The notes beneath the pieces are model-generated. The model was not told the DNA's origin, did not search any database, and saw only the letters and a list, made by a program, of their open reading frames with translations. A stretch of DNA of 64,000 bases, taken from positions 3,450,573-3,514,572 of the forward strand of contig JADCRB010000002.1 of NCBI GenBank assembly GCA_021464245.1. Direction: 5' to 3'. Positions 13,450 to 25,796 of this stretch are shown one piece after another. The stretch's first letter is position 1, and the number at the start of each line of letters is the position of its first letter. Source of the stretch: Carallia brachiata. Taxonomy: Eukaryota; Streptophyta; Magnoliopsida; Malpighiales; Rhizophoraceae. The position numbers were made by a program, and so were the translations under genes.

Positions 13450-15520
13450 AAGAAAGATTATAGTTTACGGTAATTGTTAAAAATTTCACCTTTATTCACT
13501 AGAAAGAGAAATCCAAAATTAGATAGCAACATACATATTATAAAAGGAACTTGCACAATAAATTGATCTCGTACATTTTCTAGTTGCCAAAGTCCAATCT
13601 CAAGTAGCATCATCCATTTATATAAAAAAATATTCAGGTAATTCAATCCAAGGGTCATAATAGTTCTTTTTAATTCAAAATCATAACAATGAAAGATGCG
13701 TTTGAGGAATATCTAAATTTTATATTCTTACAAAAACATAACAATAAGATTTGTCCATCATAAGTTCGTAACAAATCACTGCTCAACTTGATCATATAGA
13801 TTTTCCTTCACTCTAGTAGCCTTGAATGTATAGAAGCAATGACATTGTGCAAGAATAAATCCTATGGTCAGCAAAGAATCAAACTAGAAATAAGTTTAAA
13901 CCAGAACCAATAGGCCAATGTACCAAATAAAAAAAAGTCATAAAAATTACTATTTTTTCTTTTTGTTTTTTATATTTGATTATTTTCATGCTTTGGGAAT
14001 TCAAAATATTTATGAAATTGAAATTTTCATTAAGTCCAAGATGAAAATCTACAAGTGAATAGACATTTAATTATTAAGCATTTTTTTTTTGGACAATGTT
14101 AAAATTAGCTTGGATTATGGCCTTGACTTGATCAATTACTTCATAAATAAATCTTGTCAAAGATTTTTCATTACCATTTATCATGCGAAGCACTTTGACA
14201 AGAAGAGAGGCAGCCTTCAAATATATAATAACAAGTAGCCAAAGACCAAGACTATCCAAGACAATTTCCTCTATACGATGTCTATCGAAGACAATGTCCT
14301 CAATCTTCTTTTCTTTCACACTTTTTCGCAAGTTTACTAGACTTTCACTTACTAGAAGTAATCATGTTGATAGGGATCCTTTTTGCTCATCAAACAATTA
14401 AAGTCAAGTATGCAATAGTAAATCGAGTGACAATGTGTCTAATCAATCATCTTCCTTTAGTAAACTCTTTTATGTAATTAAGAAATAGAGTGCTTAAATA
14501 AATATATGTTGCAATCCTTCCACCTTTTGCAATAATTACCCTGTGAACATCAATATTCTTATGAAAATCCTCCAGCATAAGATCTATGCAATGGGTAGCA
14601 TAAGGTGTCCAAAATAGCTATTTTCTTTTGCCATCAAATACTCTTCAACTAACTTGTAGTTTAGAGCATTATCCATCACAACTTTTACAACATTTTCTTC
14701 CTTACCTTTTTCTACAACTTCATCAGCATCTCAAAAATTTTCTCAGCTATTTTGGATATCTCAGAGGAGTTAATGAAGGACAAAAAGATTGTTCTTTTTA
14801 TCAAAAGATTACAAATTGGTCACATGTTTTTATTGATCTAACCATCATACATTATTGCAGATCGTGTCTTTTTTCTACTATAATTTATGCTCCTTAAAAA
14901 ACTGTAAGGCCTTCTCTACCTTATTATTCATACCTCATTTTATGATGAGAAGGTGGCTTGAGCCCAACACTATATTTTTTGATAATATCAACCATATAGG
15001 GAAACTTAGGGTTGTTTACATAACTGAAAGAGATGGCACTGGTGTAAAAAGAGTCGACAAATTTTTTGGAAAGCTTCTTTCTATGATTGCCTTTTAAAGA
15101 AAAGATCGATGGTTTCTTGCTTTTTTGAGGGAGTACCTAAATCATCTACAGTCATTTCTTTTTTTTTAAAGATTGCTGTCTATATTATTCTAAATTGACA
15201 TATTCTCCAAAATTATCAAATTTCCTCTTCTTAGCTTCTACTTTTTTTGATTGTTCCCATAAAAGATCTATAAACATTTTTTTTTACATCCTCGAGCATC
15301 ATAGGTTAAGGCTCAACATTCCAACTTGTTTTGGCCAAATGATGTTTGTGTCTATACATACCATAAAATCTTATTGTTCACAATATCGACACTTGACTTT
15401 TTTTGTTCTATTATCTACCTCTGTCCATGTTTCTATCTAGGATCAACTTTATTTCCTGATGCATTCTTTTGTTTGCTTTTTCTAAATCCACCAGGATTAA
15501 CACTTCCACTTGGCATATAT
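13450..15520 (-). pseudogene. Decayed hAT-superfamily transposase
   Basis: On the minus strand, shifting frames give hAT parts in the right order. A BED-type zinc finger comes first, near 15450-15300 ('KVKCRYCE', then 'RHKHHLAKT'). The DUF659-type catalytic region follows near 14690-14560, with 'VVMDNALNYKLVEEYL' and the 'CAAHCIDL'-type block degraded. Then comes 'SLLVKVLRMINGNEKS' near 14220-14160, the conserved 'PLVxVLRxVDG' block. The C-terminal dimerisation domain is unclear. The longest intact frame is 85 codons (14074-14331). Many stops make it non-functional. Terminal inverted repeats and target duplication were not found, so the element ends are unknown. Confidence 0.75.
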
Positions 15521-17649
15521 GTATTTAGCCAAAAAAAAAAAACCTAGCAGCATATTAAAGTAGAACAACATAGGGAATTAGCATGATAGATTGTTTAAAA
15601 AAAATTCTCAGGTTCTCTTTTTTAATTATTATAAATGCTAAGCACTAACTAAACAACATTATTTCATTGCAACCCTAAACATGAAAACAACTTTGAAACA
15701 TGCTAAGCTCCAAGGTAGATGTATGATTTTCTAGCATTATAATGAGATCAATAGACAAATAAATAAGATAGAAAACATGAAAAAGAAAAAAAACAAAGGA
15801 TTAAAAGAGGACCATAGAGATTACAACATAAAGAAAATAGTAAAATAGTTCAAGAGAAGATCACTACTAAAATCACCATGATTGTAATATAAAGTTGGTA
15901 AAACTTAACAATTGAGTTAGATAAGATGTAAAAGAAGAGCTAAACAAAATGTTCAAAGCAAATTAAATACTTACCCAAAGATAAAAAAAATACTAATATA
16001 GAGATACAAATTCTTAGTTAAATTGTCAACCTAGTGACGTATTACAGCTAAAATATATCTTATTTTGCTAAATTCAATCTATCAAACAAATGAAAATTCA
16101 CTAATAGAAAAAAAAATGTTTTGTTGATTTTAACGAGAATATTAGATTTTCTTGGCCTTCAATTCCAATATTAAAGAAAAGAATAGACCACCACTACGAC
16201 ATAATATGATTATTTAGGAAAGTCCCTCTTTCCTATTGCAATATGAAGAAGCTCCAATTTTGATTTTTTTCCTTTTTGATTAAAAATATTAACTGGGTCC
16301 ATCACTACTACGTAAACATGCGGCATGCATGTATGTCTAAGTTAACAATTAACTAATATAATCATGATCGCCATGCCATACATGTTACAATTGATGTCAT
16401 TGATTGGAATGTTGTGGATAGACTCTATTGAAGTCCTTACAATAATTTTGCATTCACTGCTTCTTTCTAAGTTGCAATTAATAACAAAAAGTAAGGACAA
16501 AAAAATATGAGAATACACATAACTTCAATACTTTCTAAAGAAATCATTAGGAAAACACATTTTAGATTCTATTCTATGTTCACCAGCAATTCAATGGCCC
16601 ATCTATCAGATCGAGCTTTCATTTGAATTATATTTAATCTGTTAAGTATGTTATTGATTTCGAGGTATATCGATGGAAGAGGAGGTGAGTTGTCAAATGA
16701 AAAAGGAATACCAAGATCAAAACAAATGAAATCTAGTGAAAAAAAAAAGAAAAAAAAAACCCGCCTTCAATAGCTTGAGAGGAAGTGATAAACTAGACTT
16801 CTTAGTCCTAATTCAGCAGATCCACACCTCCGAGATTGAACCCAAAGGCCTTCGGCCACTATGACGACTATCGCTCTACATGTGGTGGGCTTTAGATTTG
16901 ATAACCACAAGATCAATCTATTTGTTTTAGGAGGAAGAGAACATAAGAATGAAAGAAAGATAAAGCCAAGTGTTTGATGAGTGATGTCATGATGAATTTC
17001 GCAAATGTCCAATCAAAATATCTTTTTAGTTTCTTGATTGGTAGGATTGTATGTTAAATCACAATTCCATAATGATTCAACCTAAAAATGATTAATATAG
17101 TGATTTGAATCGTTGGGATTATGTAGGATTTTAAGATGTCCCTACGATTTAAATAACAATTTTGATAACCATCATCCAAATTCGACGATCACTATAAGAT
17201 CAATATCCATCCTCAGAAAAGAAATGCCATAATTGTTAAAAAGACCAAGGCTGGTCATTAAAAAAAAACCAAATCCACATGTAGCAAAAGACCTTCAATG
17301 CTTTGATTAATAGCAAATGACCCAAATGATAAGAATACCATATTTGATTGTTACAATATTCAAACTCCTCCAGTTTTGTTGTCAATATTTTCACTGCTTT
17401 TCTTCTTTCCTGTTTTCTACTTTTTTTTTTTGTCAGATTGGCTCTATAAAGAAAGATAAAGCTCATTGGACATCAAACTATAAAAAGTACACTAAAATTA
17501 TATGTAAGTAAAGCTCATTGGGCATCAAACTATAAAAAGTACACTAAAATTATATGTAAGTAGATTTTACAAAAAAAAAATAATAATAATCATAAACAAC
17601 ACTATACTTGCTTCTAGTTACAAGCCGACGATTTTGGATAACTATTGCA
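15521..17649. other. AT-rich intergenic stretch, no gene recognised
   Basis: No coding frame of substance. The only structure seen is a 52-bp tandem duplication at 17457-17560, listed separately. Confidence 0.5.
17457..17560. repeat. Tandem duplication, 2 x 52 bp
   Basis: Copies 17457-17508 and 17509-17560 start TAAAGCTCATTGG and differ at one base (GGACATC versus GGGCATC). It lies ~90 bp before the truncated start of the LINE and is probably a local replication slip. Confidence 0.9.
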
Positions 17650-17653
17650 GTAA

Positions 17654-18835
17654 GAGGTTGGGATGCATTTTGTTGTGATCCAACTGTAGCATTACTCTCT
17701 TATGACAACATCTATACTAGTGAATGGTGTTCCTAAGGCTCCTTTCAAACCTTTCAGAGGACTGCGTCAGGGGGATCCACTCTCTCCCTACCTATTTTTA
17801 TTCTGTGTAGAAGGTTTATTTGCTCTTATTTCAAATGCAGCAAGTAGAGGGCTTCTAATAGGCCCTCGGGTGAGAAAATTAGCACCTGAAACTAAACATC
17901 TTTTTTTGCTGATGACAGCCTCTTATTTTCAGCTGGGACCTTGCAAGAGTGTCAACAGATTAAGCTTCTTTTAAACCAGTACCAGCATGCTTCAGGCCAA
18001 AAGATAAATTTGGAGAAAACGAGGATCTTTTTTAGCCGGAATGTGCGGGAGGAAGATAAAAATGCAATTCAAGATTGTATTAATGTAACGGCATCGGAGC
18101 ATCCTAAAAAATGTTTAGGCCTTCTTATGGTGGTAGGCTACTCTAAGGAAAAAGTTTTTGGCTTGATCTTTGACCATATTCGCAAGAAGTTTTGGGGGGA
18201 GGGGGTTGGAAGGAGAAACTACTATCCTGTGCGGGCAAGGAAGTGCTAATTAAGTTGGTTGTCCAGGCTATTCCTACCTATATTATGAGCTGCTTTCTAT
18301 TACCTAAATCCTTCTTTAGAGATGTAGTGAGGTTGATTAATAGATTTTGGTGGGGGAGCCCTGAGGATAAAAAGAAAGTTCACTGGTCCTCATGGGATAG
18401 AATGACTGTCAGAAAGTATGCGGGTGGCCTTGGGTTCCGAGATTTCTGCTTTTTCAACCAAGCCATGCTCGGCAAGGAGGATATTTTCAGTTCCAGATTC
18501 TCTGGCAGCAAGAGTTTTTGAGGCTAAGTATTTGCCTGTGATACTTATTGCAAGCTACACTTGGTCACCGGCCCAGTTGTGCCTGGAGTAGCATGCTTGC
18601 TGCCCGTCACTTGGTCTCTACTGGTTCTAGGTGGCTTGCAGGCGATGGCATGAGCATTAGGATCTGGAATGACCCCTGGCTACCATCCCAAAATGGATTC
18701 CAGGTACTTTCTCCCTATAAGCAACTTGAATCCGAATTGGTGGCTTGCTTAATCCATGCAGATACTAGGTGGTGGAAGAAAGATTTGGTACTTTCTCGCA
18801 GGATGAAAGCCAACAAATTCTTTCAAATTCTCTAA
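17654..18835 (+). pseudogene. LINE reverse transcriptase, C-terminal part
   Basis: Frames show 'RGLRQGDPLSPYLFLF' near 17757-17805 and the catalytic 'FADDSLLFSAG' near 17903-17935, with a one-base shift in the T run just before it. 'GQKINLEKT' follows at ~17996-18022, then 'SCAGKEVLIKLVVQAIPTY' at ~18225-18280 and 'RFWWGSPEDKKKVHW'. These are the standard reverse transcriptase and thumb blocks of plant L1 elements. At least three frame changes break it. Confidence 0.88.
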
Positions 18836-19200
18836 GTAGATTTGGGGTGGAAGATAAGATCACATGGCATTACCACAGAAGCGGTCACTATACGATCAAA
18901 AGTGCCTATATGTTGGCTAGGGACTTAAGCACAAGAAGCTTGCCAACCTCAAGTTCGCCTAGAAACGTGCTTTGGAAGATGATTTGGTCCCTTGATGTGC
19001 TAAATAGAGTCCGCCATTTCATGTGAAGAGCAACTAAAGGCTATCTACCAACTAGCTTGAACCTGTGTGCTAAGGGTGCTGTTGTCAACCCTTGCTGTCC
19101 CCGGTGCAGTCTGGAGGATGAATCCGTATCTCATGCTCAACTGTTTTTGTCCCTTGGTACAGTGTGTTTGGTTCCTCTACCCGCTCGATCTGAGAGTCTC
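18836..19200 (+). pseudogene. LINE zinc-binding reverse transcriptase domain (zf-RVT)
   Basis: Contains 'SGHYTIKSAYMLA' followed by 'LWKMIWSLDVLNRVRHF' and a stop at 19024. Past the stop, 'LCAKGAVVNPCCPRC' supplies the cysteine cluster. This domain normally sits between reverse transcriptase and RNase H in plant LINEs. Confidence 0.8.
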
Positions 19201-19454
19201 CGAGGTTGGATACACTGATTTCTTTCACTGGCTAGCTAATTTACCATGCGAGAATGCTGACGGATCCTTGGAGTTAGTTGCCATGATAGCATGGGCAGTA
19301 TGGAGAGCATGCAATCTACTGGTTATGGAAAATAAACAGCTTGATCACAAACAAACACATGAATTGGCTGTGAATCTGCTTCGTGATTTCAAGTCAGCAC
19401 AAGATGCAGTTGAAGTAAGGAATGATATAACTCGTCACCAGTGTTGGTCCCCCC

Positions 19455-19935
19455 CAAGCTTTCGGATGTATAAAGATTAATACCGATGCTGTGTGCCGTA
19501 AAAAAACTTCAGGTTTGGGAGCTGTTTCCCGGACTCATTCTGGGGATGTTCTGATGGCCGTTAGCAGGAGTTTCCAAGGGACCTATTCTGCCAAGGTAGC
19601 GGAGTTACTGGCTATTCATTTTGCTTTACATATCGCATTGGAGAAAAGCTTTTCTTCAATTATGGTGGAATCAGATTGCCTCACTGCTATCAAAGCAATC
19701 AACGCTCACTGCCAGGATAATTCAATTGCTAGTCTCCTCATTACAGATATCCGGACCATGGCATCATCCATTGCAAGTTGCTCTTTTTATTTTATTCCAA
19801 GAGAGTCTAATACCATAGCTCACTTGTTGCCCCAAAAAGCGATCTCTTTCACGGGAGAGCTTTATTGGGATAGAATTTCTTTTGGTCAATTATATGATAT
19901 AGCTGATAATGATGTAAGAGCTTTTCTTCATCAAT
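19455..19935 (+). pseudogene. LINE RNase H domain
   Basis: The open frame from 19491 has 'GLGAVSRTHSGDVLMAV', 'AKVAELLAIHFALHIAL' with the catalytic Glu, and 'VESDCLTAIKAIN' with the catalytic Asp. It ends 'FIPRESNTIAHLL', where functional copies have N-x-x-A-H. The first Asp ('INTDA') precedes the frame at ~19475. This domain is well kept, but the upstream stops prevent a full ORF2. Confidence 0.85.
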
Positions 19936-19957
19936 AAATGAATGATATGTTTCTCCT

Positions 19958-19990
<33 letters not shown>

Positions 19991-22900
19991 CTGCAAACTT
20001 GTTTAGAAACAAAGATTATAAAATTCAATGGGCCTTATCGATTTTTTACTTTTTTTTTCTCTTGATATTATTGTAAGATCTTTTTTAAACATGTTTTATC
20101 ACATAATATTTATGTCTAATCAATTAAATTATACATCTGATTCCTTAGAAAAATGTCATTAGTTTATCTTTTTTATATTCAAACAAATCTGTGGTAGTTT
20201 TCATACAATTGGGTGGCTTTCCAGCCATGTATGCAGAATTTGATCATAGACAATTATTGTGAAAAAGGTTTTAGAGAAGTTTAATGAAGCCTTTTGAAAA
20301 AAAGTGATAAATGACACACACTTCTTCAAACTTGATAATTTTATCAACCTGCATAATGTTATATGTTATAGACAGCGATCACAAGTATATGAACTTACAA
20401 TAGTTTGTTAGCCACTATAATCCGTGATATCCCTAGAACCATTGATAAGATAGGTTTGACATCAGAATTCCAGTCTTGGCTAACTATAAGATGCTAGTTA
20501 CATTCCAATCCACATTCCTCTAGAGTTGGGCCATTCGACTTAGTTACAAATGGATCTATCCTAACCCATAAAACCAAGAAAACAGCAGCAAGCAAGATAG
20601 ACCAGAGGACAATAATTTTTGGAATTCTATTTTGTCGACCCATTAGTTCCTTCAAAGAAGGATAAAGATGAACTATCACCCAGCAGGCAAAGAAGAGCTT
20701 ACCAAAGAAAGACCCTAATGACTCATACCCATTACTTATTACGTTTGAGACACCAGCAACCACAGCTATTAGATTTATTATCAGTAGTGTTGTTGGTGGA
20801 ATAAGCATTGTGGTCTGCTTAAATGCTTGCAACTTTGAGAACTTTTTTTCATTCTCTACTGCAGATGTGACAATTGTGAAATTTGTTTCAATACCAACTA
20901 AGACCTTCAAAAGCCCCTGCAATATGGCAAACAGATGAGCTGATACATCTCCAATTAGCCAAAATTGTTCATTTTGCCACCATTCGTCAATTCCTACTCT
21001 ACTCCATCTCATTTCTAGTATATTTGTTGCGAAAATACATATGAAAAGGGACGAAAGCAACAAGCTAGCCCCTTTACTAAGCTGTACATTAAAAAAAAAA
21101 AAAAGAGTAATGTCAGAACTGAAGCAATGAAATTTTATATACCATAACACTATTATGTATAACATACCTCCGGAATGAAGAATTTCCCAGTCAGCAGGCA
21201 CACGGTAGGAAGAGTACAATAGGCTAGGAGAGGAATGGATGTCCATGGATAAACAATAACGTTTATGTAGTACAAACGCTCTAGCCACTTCAAACCGCCT
21301 CCGTATCCATACCAAAGAGGACATTGCTTGCTGAAAAATATTTCAATAGATCCAAAAGGACATTCAAAGGCTTGATCTAGATGATGAGAAATGTTGCTGC
21401 GTATAGACCCTTTAAAAGCTGGCCCAGGCGGCATACAATATATAGATGGCCATCCACGACAGTGCATCTTGAAACTCGTGAGTATGTTCTCTGTAGCGGT
21501 ACCGTATAACCAACCAATCTGGAGGAAATATCAACTGTAAGTAATTAATGTTGACAAAAATAAAGGTGACAGAGGCCATATTAAGTGAAACATCTAATAC
21601 TCAGGTATGTAAGTTGCATTAACCTCTTTTCCCCATTCTGTTTTATTTTCATAACCACAACTGATAACATGGATGGATTCTGTAAGTAAAGATGAAGGGC
21701 TGGCACTTTTCATTGCACCACCTTCCTTGAGCAAGGCAGATCTTACCAACAAAGGAGATTGCCCAAACTTCTTTCTATCTTGGTGTCAGAAGTTACAACC
21801 AAATTTTTTCCTTCAATTTCTGCACAAGATTTTCGAAATTAAAGTAAGCATTATTTGACCGGGTTGGAGTATTGATTAGAAGAACACAATTGCAAATGGA
21901 ATCAAGCACAAATGCTTGGACAAATTGACACAAGGTAAAATGCAACATCAAATTTCTTGAGAAACAAGACATAATAGAATCTAGAAGCATAAGAATTTTG
22001 TTTGTCTCAAATTCCCTAACTTAGACTGAATGGCCAGCTAGAATATTTCAAAATGTTACGTTGTATATAGATTCTAACTATTGATTGAATTTGCACCCTA
22101 GAAATAAGCATATTGGTGAGTGATTGGGCAATCCAAACTAGATTGAAAAAAAAAAGGGCCAATTTGGACAAAAATCATCAATCCAATGCATGCAAAATAC
22201 TGAATTAAAATGCTTTTGAAGCTCAACCAAATTTAGTATAATTTTAAAAATTGCAGGCAAGACTAATAATAACAAGTGTTGATGAGTAAATCAGACATCA
22301 CTTCAAATGACTAACATTACCTTCCATACCCTCCTTAATACATTCTAAGGCAGAAGATGTTGCAGAACTCCTTTTTTTCAGCCTTGTCTTTTGTTTGTCA
22401 ATTTTTCCCTTCTTTCTCTTTCCGAAACAGTAACTCAAACAGCACCATTTAGGCCAGCAATTGCCCATCCTAAGTGGTAGTCTCTTTGATTTTGGGGCTT
22501 CATAACCATAAAGTGCTTGCCTTCTGAACATGCATCAAGTACCAACATACACAGGTCCTTGAATACCATCTAAACCTTTCATATTGATCTGTAATGGTGA
22601 GAAAACTGTGCATTAGATTCCAACAAGGCATGGACATATTGTCAGCAAGGTTTAGATTCCATCTAAACCTACTTGTGGAAGAATTGAATAATCCATATTT
22701 TCTATCTAATGAATGTTTACATCAAGAAATATAGTGTTTTGGTTGGTATCTCTATCACGTCTGTCCATATTGTCAACTCTTGTTGGGAATTGGACATAGC
22801 ACACTCCTTCTCCAACTAGTGGATCCATCATGAAACACATTGCTTCTCTAAGTGCTTGACAATTATTGATGTAGTGATTATGATCTAGCTCCAATAGATA

Positions 22901-24484
22901 AGGAGCATTTGTTAATGCAGCAGAGACCCTGACCTGCTTCAAATACAAGCAAATAAATTTCTAATAAAAATCAAAACCCATTAATAGCAAAAAATGTGAA
23001 TAATCGAACTTAAGTCTTTTTTTGTTACCCACCAAAGCATTCATTGCTCCAGCCTTTTTGTGGCGATCAAAACCATGTCTCTTTTCTCTAGAAACATATA
23101 CTAGGCGTGGTAATTCAATTCCATCTGTGTCGGGGCCTCCACTATGTCCAAGGAAAACCTGTGAATAATTGTGGAATGCTCATTTATTCTAGAACTAATG
23201 ATTACAAGAATGACGTTAAACCAAAAAAAAAAAAAAAGACGTACCTGAATCATTCCTGGATGGTCACGGACATTATTCACAGGCCATGACGTCCCATCCT
23301 GCATTGTCCACCCTTCTTCTGGTTCCTTTCGAGCCTTGGCGACCAAACCGTTTATTCGAACTTTAAACTCTTCATATGCCCTCTGCAGTACAAATAATCA
23401 TGTAGTTAACATATGAATTGGCCAGTATGCATGCAAGTGCTTGCAGAATGATTGATAGTAAAACTCAATTGTGCAATCCTTATTATTTTCATTGCTCTTC
23501 GTTCCTTCACAAACGAAGCCACCGCTTTATTTTTGAGATAGTCCATTTTTTGAGCAAAGTACCACTCTGGTGCACGTGGTTCAATTCCAAACTTCTTACA
23601 GAAAGGGACCCACTTTTTAGCAAATTCAGATGTTTCAGACAGGGCCTCGAATGTCAGCATAGCAGCGCCGTCATCGGAAATATAACATGAGACCTTGTCG
23701 ACAGGGTAGTCCACTGCAAGGATTGACAGAATTGTATTTGCAGTAACCGAAGGGGGTTCCTTTAGAGGATCAATTGTACTCACAAATATATCAACTGGAG
23801 AAAGTTGGGATAAATGGCCGTCCTTCTCATATCTGAGAAAATACATCACAAGTTATACCCATAAATATGAGTTGTAAATTTATATGCGATTAAGTATACT
23901 TGTAATGACAACTGCAACATATTACTTACCTTAGGGATAATCTATCCAGATAAGTTTCCCTGCTAGTAGGGAGCCACTTTGGAAATTGATCAAGAATCCA
24001 TAATATAGCAAACCAAACCTCACATATCACAGACACGAGCCATAATGCATATGCATTATTAACTGGATGTGTTACTCGATAATAGAAGAAGAACCCAAGA
24101 ACTACAAGGCGAACGATGATGGTGATCCTGTAAGGATTGAGTTGGCTTGTAGGAATAGGCAATTTTCGTGATAATGGTTGCCTTGCCTCATCCTTTCTAT
24201 TCCAAAAGCAATAAATTATAATTCCACAATTAGCAATCCTTAGGAGATTCGAATGCCATTAAGATAAGAACATAAAAATAGTAATTGTCAGCAAATATTT
24301 TGATACCTAGGTTTAAGAGCTGTTATTGATGAGTTGAGAATCTAATGTTCGATGTTAACACATCTTAATTTACTCGTTATAGTTTGTCTTATTATGAAAG
24401 AACAAGTTAGAGACAATAATATAGAAATCTTAAATAGTTGGATTACTTACAGAAAAACAAATACCACAACTATACCCAAAACCC

Positions 24485-25685
24485 TTTTTTGTCAAAATCT
24501 GGCCCACTTCGTTATCTCTATTAAATTAATTTTACTCATTAGTTACTTTTTCTGTTAAGTATGCTAACCTGGCACCAACACAGGTGCCACGGCGGACCAA
24601 GCTTATTATTTTAGCATGTCTTGTCAATAAAGAATGATAATGGAACATGTTAAAAATTAATTATTTTTTAAATGTTATTATAATTTTTTAATTATGAAAT
24701 AAAAAATAAAAATAAAAAAATAAAAAGTTATCTCTCTCATCCCTCTTCCCTTTCTTTCTCCTTCCTTTCTCTTTCCTCTTCCCTCCCTCTTTTCTCCTTC
24801 CTCCATACCAAAAATCGTTTAGATAAGCTATCGTAGACAGTTAACATTGGTATATTCCACATTGGTTAGCAGAATTGGAATGGAGATTCTTTTGGGACTG
24901 TAAGTTGAAGTCCAACCTTGTTGCCTTTCATGGAGATAATTTCCTTTATGGTAATTTGTTGGGCAATTGGTGGGATAATTTTTAGAGACTTGACAAGTCG
25001 GTAAAGCAATGGGTGCGACAACAGAAGAGGGAGGAGAGAGAAGAGAGAAAGGAAAGAGAGGAGGTAAGGAAAGAGAAAAGCAGAAGGGAGGAGAGAGGAC
25101 AGAGATAATTTCTTTTTGAATGCCACTGCATGGTTGTTTTATTAGTGACGGTTTTGTGGTTATAATGTATGATAAATAAGTAAAATATATGACATAATAT
25201 AAAAAAATTATAAGATATGTTAAAAAAATTATATGATATGTATAATTAATTATTAATAAAAAAAAATTTATTGCTTATTATATATATCATATTTTTTTTT
25301 ATGTGTCGTATAATTTTTTTATAATTTTTTTGTTGTATTATATATTTTATCAGTTGTGTTGTATATTGATAGTCACAAAATAGTCACTTATAAAATAGTT
25401 AAAAACTTTTTTCCTTTTTATTATTTTTAAAGGACAGAGAGTTTTTTTTTTTTTTTTTACTTTTGTTTTTTGTTTAATTGTTAAACATTTACAAAAAATA
25501 TTCCAAAAAACTTTAATTTTCAGTATACCATGTCATCGTCGAGGAGATGGTATGTTGAAATGACAAGTTTTTGGTTTGATATGACATTTAAAGGGGTGCC
25601 ACGTTAGTATACCTAGCAGAAAAAGTGATTGATTGGCAAAATTAGTTTGACGGAGGTAACATGATGAGCAGAATTTAAAAAAAAG
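24485..25685. mobile_element. Foldback-like non-autonomous element in a CesA intron
   Basis: Arms near 24485-24592 and 25593-25685 are inverted matches, roughly 70 per cent by eye. Both contain 'ACTTTTTCTG' followed by 'TAAGTATGCTAACCTGGCACC' or the matching 'TAGGTATACTAACGTGGCACC' of the reverse complement. The interior has CT-rich (24730-24800) and GA-rich (25020-25110) blocks that are also roughly complementary. No coding frame. Exact ends and target duplication were not resolved. It lies inside the 2.3-kb intron between CesA exons 26500 and 24196. Confidence 0.5.
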
Positions 25686-25796
25686 AATTGGACGATAAGT
25701 AATAAATAAAAAATATTTTAAGTAAAATTGATCATTAACCCTAAAAAAAATCTAACGAAGTTCCATCATGGTGTTTATAGTATGAACAAGTATTAG

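Larger units (their letters stand above)
17650..19980 (+). mobile_element. 5'-truncated L1-type LINE with poly(A) tail
   Basis: The sequence begins inside the reverse transcriptase and ends in an A-rich tail (19960-19990), the usual form of a truncated LINE insertion. It holds the second half of reverse transcriptase, a zinc-binding reverse transcriptase domain and a plant-type RNase H domain. ORF1, the endonuclease and the first half of reverse transcriptase are absent. Several frameshifts and stops interrupt it. No target duplication was found. It lies ~500 bp beyond the 3' end of the CesA gene in opposite orientation. Confidence 0.88.

Noticed and set aside
21780..21790. Alternative acceptor (after CCAAG) that would keep the CesA frame without a frameshift
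   Set aside because: It has a poor pyrimidine tract and would drop residues that align with the family; the GTGCAG acceptor at 21820 gives the expected residue count.
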